Part shown: one piece after another, positions 1 to 5,910 of the stretch | Layout of the letters: each line of letters opens with the position of its first letter | How positions within the stretch are numbered: position 1 is the stretch's first letter | From: Anaerolineales bacterium | GTDB taxonomy: Bacteria; Chloroflexota; Anaerolineae; Anaerolineales; VGOW01 | DNA: 6,656 nucleotides | Direction of reading: 5' to 3' | Assembly: GCA_919901875.1 (NCBI GenBank) | Contig: CAKKQG010000400.1 | Span: forward strand, 1 to 6,656 | Program-made: the position numbers and the translations under genes | Notes under the pieces: generated by a model | Database searches by the model: none | What the model was told of the DNA's origin: nothing | Seen by the model: only the letters and a program-made list of their open reading frames with translations

Positions 1-22
1 CCATCATCCACACCAACACCAT
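1..22 (-). CDS. Possible start of a truncated gene leaving the window on the left
   Basis: Reading leftward from an ATG at 22, seven open codons run to the window edge and encode Met-Val-Leu-Val-Trp-Met-Met, a hydrophobic start that could begin a signal peptide or membrane protein. A GGGGAG sequence lies 8 bases upstream of the ATG, a plausible ribosome binding site. A GTG three codons earlier (29-31) is in the same frame and is an alternative start. Only seven codons are visible, so this rests on the binding site and the hydrophobic bias; it may simply be non-coding. Confidence 0.22.
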
Positions 23-42
23 CAACGCCACTCCCCAACCGC

Positions 43-78
43 CAATCCCTAATCTCCAATCTCAATTTACAAATAACA
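43..78. repeat. Degenerate 7-bp tandem repeat over the UbiB stop codon
   Basis: On the minus strand three adjacent heptamers read GAGATTG, GAGATTA and GGGATTG (63 down to 43). Two weaker units of the same 7-bp phase (65-71 and 72-78) extend into the last codons of the UbiB gene. The array therefore supplies the gene's TGA stop (62-64) and the codons for the final Leu-Phe-Val-Asn. The same heptamers recur in opposite orientation at 6629-6656. Confidence 0.6.
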
Positions 79-1630
79 TTGTCCCCGCCACGATCAACGC
101 CGCAACGATCACCCCGCCCGTCAAACGATTCAACGCCGACGCGATCAATTGCGTTTGTTGTTTTTGTTCAGCCGATGGTTTGCTGATCACTGTGAACTCG
201 CCACGCTCGATGCGGTTCAACGCGCCATCAAGTCGCGCGGGCAGCGCCAACAACTTTCGTCCGATCTCAACCGCCTCATTCAACCAAAAATCTAAACCCT
301 CATTGCCCGTTTCCTCTGCCAACAATGTTTGGGCAAACGGTGCCAGACCGACGAATAAATTAAAATCCGGATTCAAGCCGGTGCACATCCCGGAAAGGAT
401 CGCCACCGTGCGCCCCAAGAAAATTAAATTCTCCGGCACCTGCAATGGCATCTCATACATCACATCGCGGAACTCGCGCATGAAGGCGCGCATCTCTTCG
501 GGCTTCGTGTCTCGCAGTTCCTTCATCGTCTTGCCCCAAAACCGATCAAACACCGCCGTCTCTGCTTCGATGATTCGATTCACATCTGCGCTCGGCAATA
601 ATGTCTCCATCGCCACTGCCGCATGAACCAGTCGCGCCGAGTCGCGTGTGCCAATCGCAATCGCCGCCTCGCGCAGCCCGGCGCGAATCTTCGGCGTCAC
701 TTGCCCCACCATCCCAAAATCTACAAAGACCAATCGCCAAGCGTGATCATCATTGGCAGGTTCGACAAATAAATTTCCCGGATGCGGATCGGCGTGAAAA
801 AAACCTTCGCCGAAAATTTGATAGAGATACGTATGAAAGAGTCGATCCGCCACATCGGATCGATCCACGCCCGCGCGCGTGATCGACTCGTAATCAGTGA
901 TCTTGATGAAGTAAACGGATTCCAGCGTGAGGACCTTTTTCGTGGAAAATTCCGGGTAAACCTTTGGGATGCGGACTCCGGCATTGCCCTTGAACATCTC
1001 GCCAAAGCGCGCGGCGTTGTTCGCCTCTTTGACGTAATCCAACTCGTCGCGCAGTGTCGCGCTGAACTCTTTGAGCAACGCTTCGAGGTCGGCGCGTTTG
1101 CGAATCGGCGAATAACGTTTAAGCCAACCGATCACAGTTCGCAACGCGGCGAGATCGATCTCAACTAACTTTTCAATGTGGGGGCGTTGAACTTTGACTA
1201 CTACCTCTTCACCGCTAAACAACTTGGCGCGATGCGCTTGCCCCAGTGAAGCGGCGGCGAGCGGCGTTTGGTCGAACTGAGCAAACTTTTCTTTGAGCGT
1301 GGATTGTAATTCCGATTCGATCACAACTTGGATCGAATCAAAATTTTCGGCAGGCACTTCGTCTTGTAAGCCGCTTAATTCTTGTGTTACGTATTCCGGC
1401 AGCACATCCACCCGTGCCGAGAGAAACTGCCCGACCTTGATCATCACCCCGCCCATGCGAATCGCCAGCGCGCGGAATCGTTTGGCGGCATCTGTATAGC
1501 GGCTCGGCGCGGTGCGAGTTGCTAACGCCCTCAAGCCAATGCGGCGGATGATAATTTCCCAAATTACGAAGTTGATGACAACGCGGGCGAAGAAGAAGAC
1601 GATTCGGAGGTAGCGAGGGTTTAGTAACAC
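62..1630 (-). CDS. ABC1/AarF/UbiB-family atypical protein kinase
   Basis: This 522-residue protein belongs to the ABC1/ADCK/UbiB family, whose characterised members bind ATP and support isoprenoid quinone synthesis or membrane lipid homeostasis; the substrate here is unknown. The family signatures appear in order: KxGQ at residues 65-68 (Lys65, Gln68), an alanine-rich nucleotide loop with AAAS at 125-128, the VVVK lysine at 146, a conserved acidic ELD at 196-198, the catalytic loop HADPHPGN at 279-286 with Asp281 and Asn286, and the metal-binding DFG at 304-306. A hydrophobic stretch near residues 9-28 and another at about 505-521 suggest membrane association; a C-terminal hydrophobic end is common in bacterial members. 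The start is GTG; the N-terminal RYLRI...LR segment before KxGQ supports it, but no Shine-Dalgarno sequence is evident. It lies 62 bp after the small coiled-coil gene and could share its promoter. The gene symbol is left blank because family membership does not prove a UbiB role. Confidence 0.93.
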   Translation of the reverse strand: MLLNPRYLRIVFFFARVVINFVIWEIIIRRIGLRALATRTAPSRYTDAAKRFRALAIRMGGVMIKVGQFLSARVDVLPEYVTQELSGLQDEVPAENFDSIQVVIESELQSTLKEKFAQFDQTPLAAASLGQAHRAKLFSGEEVVVKVQRPHIEKLVEIDLAALRTVIGWLKRYSPIRKRADLEALLKEFSATLRDELDYVKEANNAARFGEMFKGNAGVRIPKVYPEFSTKKVLTLESVYFIKITDYESITRAGVDRSDVADRLFHTYLYQIFGEGFFHADPHPGNLFVEPANDDHAWRLVFVDFGMVGQVTPKIRAGLREAAIAIGTRDSARLVHAAVAMETLLPSADVNRIIEAETAVFDRFWGKTMKELRDTKPEEMRAFMREFRDVMYEMPLQVPENLIFLGRTVAILSGMCTGLNPDFNLFVGLAPFAQTLLAEETGNEGLDFWLNEAVEIGRKLLALPARLDGALNRIERGEFTVISKPSAEQKQQTQLIASALNRLTGGVIVAALIVAGTMLFVN

Positions 1631-1654
1631 GCGTTGATCATAACACCATCGTTC

Positions 1655-1741
1655 TAAAGGGAAATAAGGGAGGTAAAGGAACTAAAGGAAAATCATTTTC
1701 CTTCTTTCCCCTTGTTTCCATTTGTTTCCTTTTCAATTTTC
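1655..1741. repeat. Purine-rich/pyrimidine-rich imperfect inverted repeat with short internal repeats
   Basis: On the plus strand 1655-1692 is almost all purine and 1696-1734 almost all pyrimidine. The two halves are roughly reverse complements of each other, with a perfect 9-bp core (1685-1693 and 1695-1703) around a single base. The left half is built from about four 9-10 bp units related to TAAAGGGAA (1655, 1664, 1674, 1683). In the right half TTTCC recurs every 10 bp (1705, 1715, 1725). Minus-strand RNA would fold into a long imperfect hairpin with a U-rich 3' arm, which could weaken transcription into the UbiB gene or protect an RNA 3' end. It covers the stop codon and the lysine-rich tail of the small protein gene. 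Confidence 0.55.
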
Positions 1742-1887
1742 GGCGGCTTAGTGATTCTCTCCAACTCTGCTACCCGTTTCTCCAGTTCTTCTAACAATTG
1801 CAAAATCTGCCCAATCGCTTGAGCTTCGGTGATGTTGCCCAGTTTCCACTCGCGCATGACTAAGTTGAAGTTGCCGTAAGTTCCCAT
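1693..1887 (-). CDS. Small coiled-coil protein of unknown function (64 aa)
   Basis: I do not recognise this family. The protein begins MGTYGNFNLV, then has a helical segment with a clean heptad pattern of hydrophobic residues: Ile25, Ile28, Leu32, Leu35, Val39 and Leu42 in a and d positions, flanked by Glu, Arg and Lys. This predicts a short coiled coil that would pair with itself or a partner. The tail after Lys47-Pro48-Pro49 is hydrophilic, rich in Lys, Glu, Gly and Asn, and encoded by the purine-rich repeat, so it may be compositional rather than functional. There is no signal peptide or membrane segment. The start is well supported by GGAGG five bases upstream of the ATG, one of the best ribosome binding sites in the window, and a strong promoter candidate lies further upstream. 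The gene sits between an XRE regulator and a UbiB-family kinase. A DNA- or protein-bridging accessory role is possible but unproven. Confidence 0.72.
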   Translation of the reverse strand: MGTYGNFNLVMREWKLGNITEAQAIGQILQLLEELEKRVAELERITKPPKIEKETNGNKGKEGK

Positions 1888-1892
1888 GAAAG

Positions 1893-1897
1893 CCTCC
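1893..1897 (-). promoter_or_regulatory. Ribosome binding site of the small coiled-coil gene
   Basis: GGAGG lies five bases before the ATG at 1887. It fixes the start at MGTYG rather than the internal methionine at residue 11 and is the main evidence that this short reading frame is translated. Confidence 0.75.
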
Positions 1898-1905
1898 GTT
1901 ATATG

Positions 1906-1970
1906 AATTCATGTAACGCCGCCGAAAAATTTGGAGAGCCGAAACTCTCCAAAAGCATATTACATGAATT
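1906..1970. repeat. Perfect 11-bp inverted repeat bracketing a hairpin; candidate operator pair
   Basis: AATTCATGTAA at 1906-1916 is the exact reverse complement of TTACATGAATT at 1960-1970. The left copy also overlaps a 10-bp palindrome, ATGAATTCAT (1903-1912). The right copy falls in the spacer of the predicted promoter and touches its -10 box; the left copy lies in the predicted leader of the small gene. The centres are 54 bp apart, close to five helical turns. This fits two binding sites for one dimeric regulator, plausibly the XRE protein encoded next to it. A very small palindromic mobile repeat is an alternative. Confidence 0.6.
1925..1953 (-). terminator. Rho-independent terminator after the XRE regulator gene
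   Basis: Minus-strand RNA forms a 9-bp stem, UUUGGAGAG paired with CUCUCCAAA, around the 6-base loop UUUCGG, followed at once by five U. It lies 28 bases beyond the regulator's stop codon and should end transcription coming from the regulator and the ATPase operon. The predicted promoter at 1957-1985 would start transcripts at about 1950, just inside the 5' arm. Those transcripts would keep only the inner GGAGAG/CUCUCC stem, so the hairpin may act differently on the two transcripts. Confidence 0.72.
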
Positions 1971-1985
1971 TCGATACGATGTCAA
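1957..1985 (-). promoter_or_regulatory. Sigma70-type promoter for the small protein gene, and possibly UbiB
   Basis: On the minus strand a perfect -35 box, TTGACA (1985-1980), is followed by an ideal 17-bp spacer and TAATAT (1962-1957), which matches the -10 consensus at four of six bases. The -35 box contains the TGA stop of the XRE regulator. Transcription would start near 1950, giving a leader of about 60 bases before the small gene's ATG. One half of the 11-bp inverted repeat overlaps the spacer and the first base pairs of the -10 region, a typical place for a repressor site. Confidence 0.6.
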
Positions 1986-2257
1986 TCATCAGTTTTCTTG
2001 GGCGTAACCTCATACTTGAACTTCGCCTTCTCTGCCACCAGATTCAGGATTTTGACTGACATGCCCTTGGGATAATGATTGCCACATTCCCAATAGCTCA
2101 CTGTTTGTTGCAACGTGCCGAGCTCTTCGGCGAATTCGGTTTGCGAGAGTTCTAAAAATTCGCGCAGCGCTTTCACTTTATCGGCATCCCATTCGTATTT
2201 GGGTAATTTGCGTGAGCGGCGGGTTGGGTAGGTGATTTTCTTTTCTTTAGTAGGCAT
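1982..2257 (-). CDS. XRE-family helix-turn-helix regulator (91 aa)
   Basis: This is a small DNA-binding protein of the Cro/C1 (XRE) type. A basic N-terminal arm (residues 1-20, rich in Lys and Arg) is followed by a compact helical domain at about 26-75. SQTEFAEELG (38-47) forms the second helix and TLQQTVSYWE (48-57) the recognition helix, with the typical Trp-Glu and Gly after it. No sensor, protease or toxin domain is attached and no toxin gene is adjacent, so it is probably a simple repressor. The ATG at 2257 is chosen because a longer frame from 2386 would consist of ATPase coding sequence read in another frame. No Shine-Dalgarno sequence is seen, so translation may be weak or rely on a nearby transcription start. 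The inverted repeat just past its end makes autogenous or neighbour control of the small protein gene plausible, which is inference. Confidence 0.85.
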   Translation of the reverse strand: MPTKEKKITYPTRRSRKLPKYEWDADKVKALREFLELSQTEFAEELGTLQQTVSYWECGNHYPKGMSVKILNLVAEKAKFKYEVTPKKTDD

Positions 2258-2279
2258 AATCGTTTTTTGTTGGGCAAGG

Positions 2280-2292
2280 GAGCATCTTGCTC
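2280..2292. promoter_or_regulatory. Short palindrome at the predicted start of the XRE transcript
   Basis: GAGCA and TGCTC flank three bases. A competing 5-bp pairing, GCAAG with CTTGC (2274-2278 and 2286-2290), overlaps it. It lies directly downstream of the candidate XRE promoter -10 box and could be an operator for self-repression. No U-run follows on the minus strand, so it does not look like a terminator for the ATPase gene. Confidence 0.3.
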
Positions 2293-2293
2293 T

Positions 2294-2322
2294 ACTATAA
2301 CTTACGCCTTCTGTGTCCGCAA
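2294..2322 (-). promoter_or_regulatory. Candidate promoter of the XRE gene inside the ATPase 3' end
   Basis: TATAGT (2299-2294, five of six matches to the -10 consensus) lies 17 bp after TTGCGG (2322-2317, three of six matches to -35). The boxes overlap the last codons and stop of the ATPase gene. Transcription would start around the GAGCA palindrome, giving a leader of roughly 30 bases before the regulator's ATG. The weak -35 box keeps confidence low. Confidence 0.35.
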
Positions 2323-5217
2323 ATACGCTTTTGTGATCTCTTCGGCAATCGCCGGGATGAGTGCCAGACCGAACACAGTCAGCCATTGTTCGAGAGTCAA
2401 GAAGTGCGTATTGAAGATCGGCTGCAGAAACGGCACATTGGTGACCAATAGCAACAGAATGATGGATGAGCCGACGGCATACTGCATATACTTATTCGAG
2501 AACACGCCGATTTGAAAGACCGACATCCGCTCCGAGCGCACGGTGTAAGCGCGGAACAATTCAGAGAAAGACAATGTCAAGAATGCCATCGTCTGCCCGG
2601 TGCGTTCGAGCAAATCGATTTTTTCCGCGCTCAACGCGCTCCAGTTGAACTGTAACACCGCCATGACCGGGTTGATGCCGACGGGCGCAAGATTCGCTTG
2701 CACCAACGACCAATATAAACCTAAGGCTAACGCTAGCAGCGTGCCGCCCGTTTGGGCGAATGTTTGAATCACAATGCCCAATTGCATCGTGCGATTGATC
2801 ACCGGTTCATCTTTGGGGCGCGGCGGGCGATCCATCACATCGGGATCACCTTTCTCAACCGCCAATGCCAACGCCGGTGCGCCGTCGGTAACAAGGTTGA
2901 GCCACAGTAATTGGATCGCCGTTAACGGAGTCGGCACACCCGCCAGAGTGGCGATGAAAATGATCATGATCTCCGCCACATTCGACGACAACAAGAAGAA
3001 CACAAACTTGCGAATGTTGTTATAGATGATGCGCCCTTGTTCAACGGCGGCGACAATGCTGGCGAAGTTGTCGTCGGTTAGCACCATATCGGCGGATTCT
3101 TTTGCCACGTCGGTGCCAGTGATGCCCATCGCCACACCGATATCGGATCGTTTCAGCGCAGGCGCATCGTTCACACCGTCACCGGTCATCGCCACAACCG
3201 CGCCCGTTTGCTTCATCGCATCCACGATCTTCATCTTGTGCGACGGCGACACGCGGGCAAACACATCGGTCTCGCGCGCCACTTCTACCATTTGTTGATC
3301 GTTTAATTCATCGAGCGCCGCACCCGCTAAAACTTTTGCGCCGGGGCGCAGCAAACCAATCGAGTAAGCAATCGCGCGCGCGGTGTCGGGGTAATCGCCG
3401 GTGATCATCACGGTGCGGATTCCGGCGTGCCGCGCTTTTTCAATCGCCGGTTTCACTTCGGGTCGAGCCGGATCGATCATGCCAATGAGTCCGACGAACA
3501 CTAAATCTTTTTCGGTGCTTTCGGGAGTCATCGGTTCGGGATGCGAATCAAAGAGGCGGTAGCCGACGGCGAGGACGCGCAAGGCTTGAGACGAAAGGTC
3601 GGCGTTGGCGCGTAGCACTTTCTCTTTAAATTCTGCCGTGATCGGCGCGGCTTCATCACCCATGCGTTGATACGAGGCGCAGGTGTTCAAGATCACATCC
3701 GGCGCGCCTTTGACGCACAACACATATTTCGGCAAGTCTTTCGGATCGTTAAAGGGGCTGACTTCGGACATCGCTTCTTTCACTTCGTGCAAAGTGCTCA
3801 TGATCTTGCGCTCCGAGTCAAACGGGTTCTCTGCCACACGCGGGAAACTTTTTTCTACTTCTTGGCGCCAGATGTTTGCCTTTGCTGCCGCCACCACCAG
3901 CGCACCCTCCGTGGGATCACCCACCATACGATACGTATCTTCGCCGCTCTCTGCGCCCGACTTCTCGATCCGCGCATCGTTGGCTAACATGCCGCTCCAT
4001 AACAAAGTCGTCAATGCGGGATGATCGGAGAAGTTGAGGTGGTTGTTCTCATGCAAAAATTTTCCTTGCGGTTTGTAACCATCGCCGGTGATTTCAAAAA
4101 CTTGATCGTCACACCACAACTTCACCGCCGTCATTTCATTTTGCGTCAACGTGCCGGTTTTATCTGAGCAGATCACCGAGGCCGAACCTAGCGTCTCAAC
4201 CGAAGCCAAACGCCGAATGAGCGCGTGGCGCTTCACCATTTCTCTCATGCCCAACGCCAAAGTGATCGTTACCACAGCCGGCAAACCTTCCGGCACGGCG
4301 GCAATCGCCAGGCTGATGGCGATGATAAAAATTTCACTCAACTCTTTTGTCGAGTGAGTGAAGTATTCGACGAAGCCTTTGCTGGAGATCAACGACAGAT
4401 CGGTTTGTTTGAAGATCGCCACCACGAATACCAGACCACAGACGAACAACGCGGCGATGCTCAACGTCTTGCCAAGTTCTTCGAGACGGCGCTGCAGAGG
4501 CGTGGCTTCTTCTTCAACCGCTGCCAGCATATCGGCGATGAGTCCAAGTTGCGTTAAATGCGCGGTGCCAACAACTACGCCGGTGCCGCGCCCATAGCTC
4601 ACCACCGTGCCCATGAACGCCGTGTTCTTGCGATCGCCAATCGGCGCGTTATCCGCCAACGTCAGCGCGGCGCGTTTCTCAACTGGCACCGACTCGCCGG
4701 TGAGAGCCGCCTCCTCGATTTTTAGATTCACGCTCTCCACCAAACGCACATCGGCGGGGATGAAATTGCCTGCCTCTAACAGAACGATGTCACCCGGCAC
4801 CAACTCGCGCGATGGGATGCGGACTCTGGACCCGTCGCGGATCACCTGCGCGTCAGGCGCCGCCATTTTTTTCAGCGCGGCTAAGGCTTGTTCGGCGCGG
4901 GCATCTTGAATTACGCCAATAACGGCGTTGAGGATCACAATGGCGATGATCGCTACCGCCTCAATCGTGTCGCCGAGCAAAAACGAAATGACACTGGCGA
5001 CGATCAACAAGATCACTACGAAATCGCTCAATTGCTCCACCACCAACTTCCAAAACGGAGTCGGCGGCTTCTCGCGCAGTTCGTTGTAGCCGTGTTCCTT
5101 CAAACGCTGCGCGGCGTCATCACTCGACAGACCTTGCTCCAAATGAGTCTGTAGTTTGTCAATTACATCTTGAACGGACTTGCTGTGCCATGCGGGTAGG
5201 GTTTTGTTCTCTGACAT
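2302..5217 (-). CDS. SERCA-like calcium-transporting P-type ATPase (P2A)
   Basis: This 971-residue protein is a full-length P2-type cation pump that uses ATP to move cations, most likely Ca2+, out of the cytoplasm across the inner membrane. An N-terminal cation-ATPase domain (about 8-75) precedes TGES at 173-176 in the actuator domain. The phosphorylation motif is DKTGTLTQNE with Asp352. The nucleotide domain carries DPTEGAL (434-440), a phenylalanine at 466 and KGAP at 503-506. MITGD (604-608) and TGDGVND (678-684) complete the catalytic core. About ten membrane helices are arranged 2+2+6, with PEGLP at 309-313 in M4. There is no heavy-metal-binding domain or CPC motif, which rules out P1B pumps. 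The Ca2+ ligands of both SERCA sites appear conserved: Glu310, Asn746, Glu749, Asn774, Thr777, Asp778 and Glu886. GGAG lies 11 bases before the ATG. The gene follows the membrane protein gene by 33 bp and is probably cotranscribed with it. Another divalent cation cannot be excluded. Confidence 0.95.
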   Translation of the reverse strand: MSENKTLPAWHSKSVQDVIDKLQTHLEQGLSSDDAAQRLKEHGYNELREKPPTPFWKLVVEQLSDFVVILLIVASVISFLLGDTIEAVAIIAIVILNAVIGVIQDARAEQALAALKKMAAPDAQVIRDGSRVRIPSRELVPGDIVLLEAGNFIPADVRLVESVNLKIEEAALTGESVPVEKRAALTLADNAPIGDRKNTAFMGTVVSYGRGTGVVVGTAHLTQLGLIADMLAAVEEEATPLQRRLEELGKTLSIAALFVCGLVFVVAIFKQTDLSLISSKGFVEYFTHSTKELSEIFIIAISLAIAAVPEGLPAVVTITLALGMREMVKRHALIRRLASVETLGSASVICSDKTGTLTQNEMTAVKLWCDDQVFEITGDGYKPQGKFLHENNHLNFSDHPALTTLLWSGMLANDARIEKSGAESGEDTYRMVGDPTEGALVVAAAKANIWRQEVEKSFPRVAENPFDSERKIMSTLHEVKEAMSEVSPFNDPKDLPKYVLCVKGAPDVILNTCASYQRMGDEAAPITAEFKEKVLRANADLSSQALRVLAVGYRLFDSHPEPMTPESTEKDLVFVGLIGMIDPARPEVKPAIEKARHAGIRTVMITGDYPDTARAIAYSIGLLRPGAKVLAGAALDELNDQQMVEVARETDVFARVSPSHKMKIVDAMKQTGAVVAMTGDGVNDAPALKRSDIGVAMGITGTDVAKESADMVLTDDNFASIVAAVEQGRIIYNNIRKFVFFLLSSNVAEIMIIFIATLAGVPTPLTAIQLLWLNLVTDGAPALALAVEKGDPDVMDRPPRPKDEPVINRTMQLGIVIQTFAQTGGTLLALALGLYWSLVQANLAPVGINPVMAVLQFNWSALSAEKIDLLERTGQTMAFLTLSFSELFRAYTVRSERMSVFQIGVFSNKYMQYAVGSSIILLLLVTNVPFLQPIFNTHFLTLEQWLTVFGLALIPAIAEEITKAYLRTQKA

Positions 5218-5250
5218 TAGGCGATTAACTCCAAAATAGTTTTTGAGATG

Positions 5251-5907
5251 TCACAATTTGAGTAGAACGACTGCAAGGATGATCACCAAAATAATTAATA
5301 CTGCGAAGCAGGCAAGTGCCGATAACAAGGCAAGACCCAATGCTTTCCACCAACTTGTATTTAATTCCTGCTTGAAGATGACTGTTTCCATCCCCACCAA
5401 CCACAAACCGATCAGCATCAGAAAATAAGGGGCAGCGTCGCTTGCTGCGCGTGCCGTGAGCCGATCATACATTACCAGCCCTAATTGCGCGGGCGCGCAA
5501 ACGAGACATTGAATGTAAAAAAATCGTTTAAGCGAATCCTTTTCAACGCCATGTTCCTTAATTTGTTGGAGCGTCGCTGCGAAGAATGCCGGCACACCGA
5601 CCAAAAACGTGGCGAGCGCAAAAAAACGATCCGCAAAAGAGAGTGACGAGTAAACATCTTTGGCGTCGGGCAAGAGAGTGTAAAGCAAAATGTTTGGAAC
5701 GATGGCGACGATCACCCAGAATAGCGGGGGCGACATGAATTCCTTGAATCGTTGTTTCGCCTCTTTTGCCCATTCACTCGTCACGTAAGGTTGAGTCCAC
5801 TGTGGGCGCAGTAACACAAACAGCAACGTCTTAGGCACAAAGACGATCCACGTTGCGATCTCGTAAATTACATCTTCGATAGATTGAAATATTTTTACGA
5901 AGTCCAT
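5251..5907 (-). CDS. Multi-pass membrane protein of unknown function (218 aa)
   Basis: I cannot name this family with confidence. The protein has about four to six hydrophobic segments, near residues 16-34, 60-78, 94-114, 126-146, 158-177 and 189-216. Between the first two lies a polar loop with the sequence RPQWTQPYV followed by a lysine-rich stretch, then SPPLFW at the edge of the second segment. This layout (short amphipathic start, RP...Y loop, SPPLF) resembles a group of uncharacterised bacterial inner-membrane proteins, but no catalytic motif or transporter signature is visible. There is no cleavable signal peptide. It starts three bases after the SUI1 stop codon with an excellent ribosome binding site and ends 33 bp before the Ca2+-ATPase, so it is likely made from the same mRNA. 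A link with the pump is suggested only by position. Confidence 0.85.
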   Translation of the reverse strand: MDFVKIFQSIEDVIYEIATWIVFVPKTLLFVLLRPQWTQPYVTSEWAKEAKQRFKEFMSPPLFWVIVAIVPNILLYTLLPDAKDVYSSLSFADRFFALATFLVGVPAFFAATLQQIKEHGVEKDSLKRFFYIQCLVCAPAQLGLVMYDRLTARAASDAAPYFLMLIGLWLVGMETVIFKQELNTSWWKALGLALLSALACFAVLIILVIILAVVLLKL

Positions 5908-5910
5908 GAT

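Noticed and set aside
782..1168. Plus-strand 128-residue open frame opposite the UbiB gene
   Set aside because: It is complementary to conserved UbiB codons including the catalytic loop region and has no recognisable domain; it is a shadow frame.
1906..1970. Miniature transposable element with 11-bp terminal repeats
   Set aside because: No target-site duplication flanks the repeats and the interior is only a terminator-like hairpin. Regulatory sites explain the layout better, although a genome-wide copy search would settle it.
1982..2257. Toxin-antitoxin module with the 64-residue protein as the toxin
   Set aside because: The small protein has no toxin-like fold or motif, is separated by a terminator and its own promoter, and is mostly a coiled coil; nothing in the sequence supports toxicity.
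2274..2292. Terminator of the Ca2+-ATPase gene
   Set aside because: The hairpin is short and is followed on the minus strand by a C/A-rich sequence without a U-run.
2258..2386. N-terminal extension of the XRE regulator to 2386
   Set aside because: It runs through the end of the ATPase gene in another frame and adds Cys/Arg-rich residues unlike a helix-turn-helix protein arm; the ATG at 2257 gives a normal small XRE protein.
3667..4597. Plus-strand open frames opposite the ATPase gene
   Set aside because: They lie wholly inside a well-supported conserved gene, have His/Arg/Ser-rich low-quality translations and show no start signals, so they are antisense shadows.
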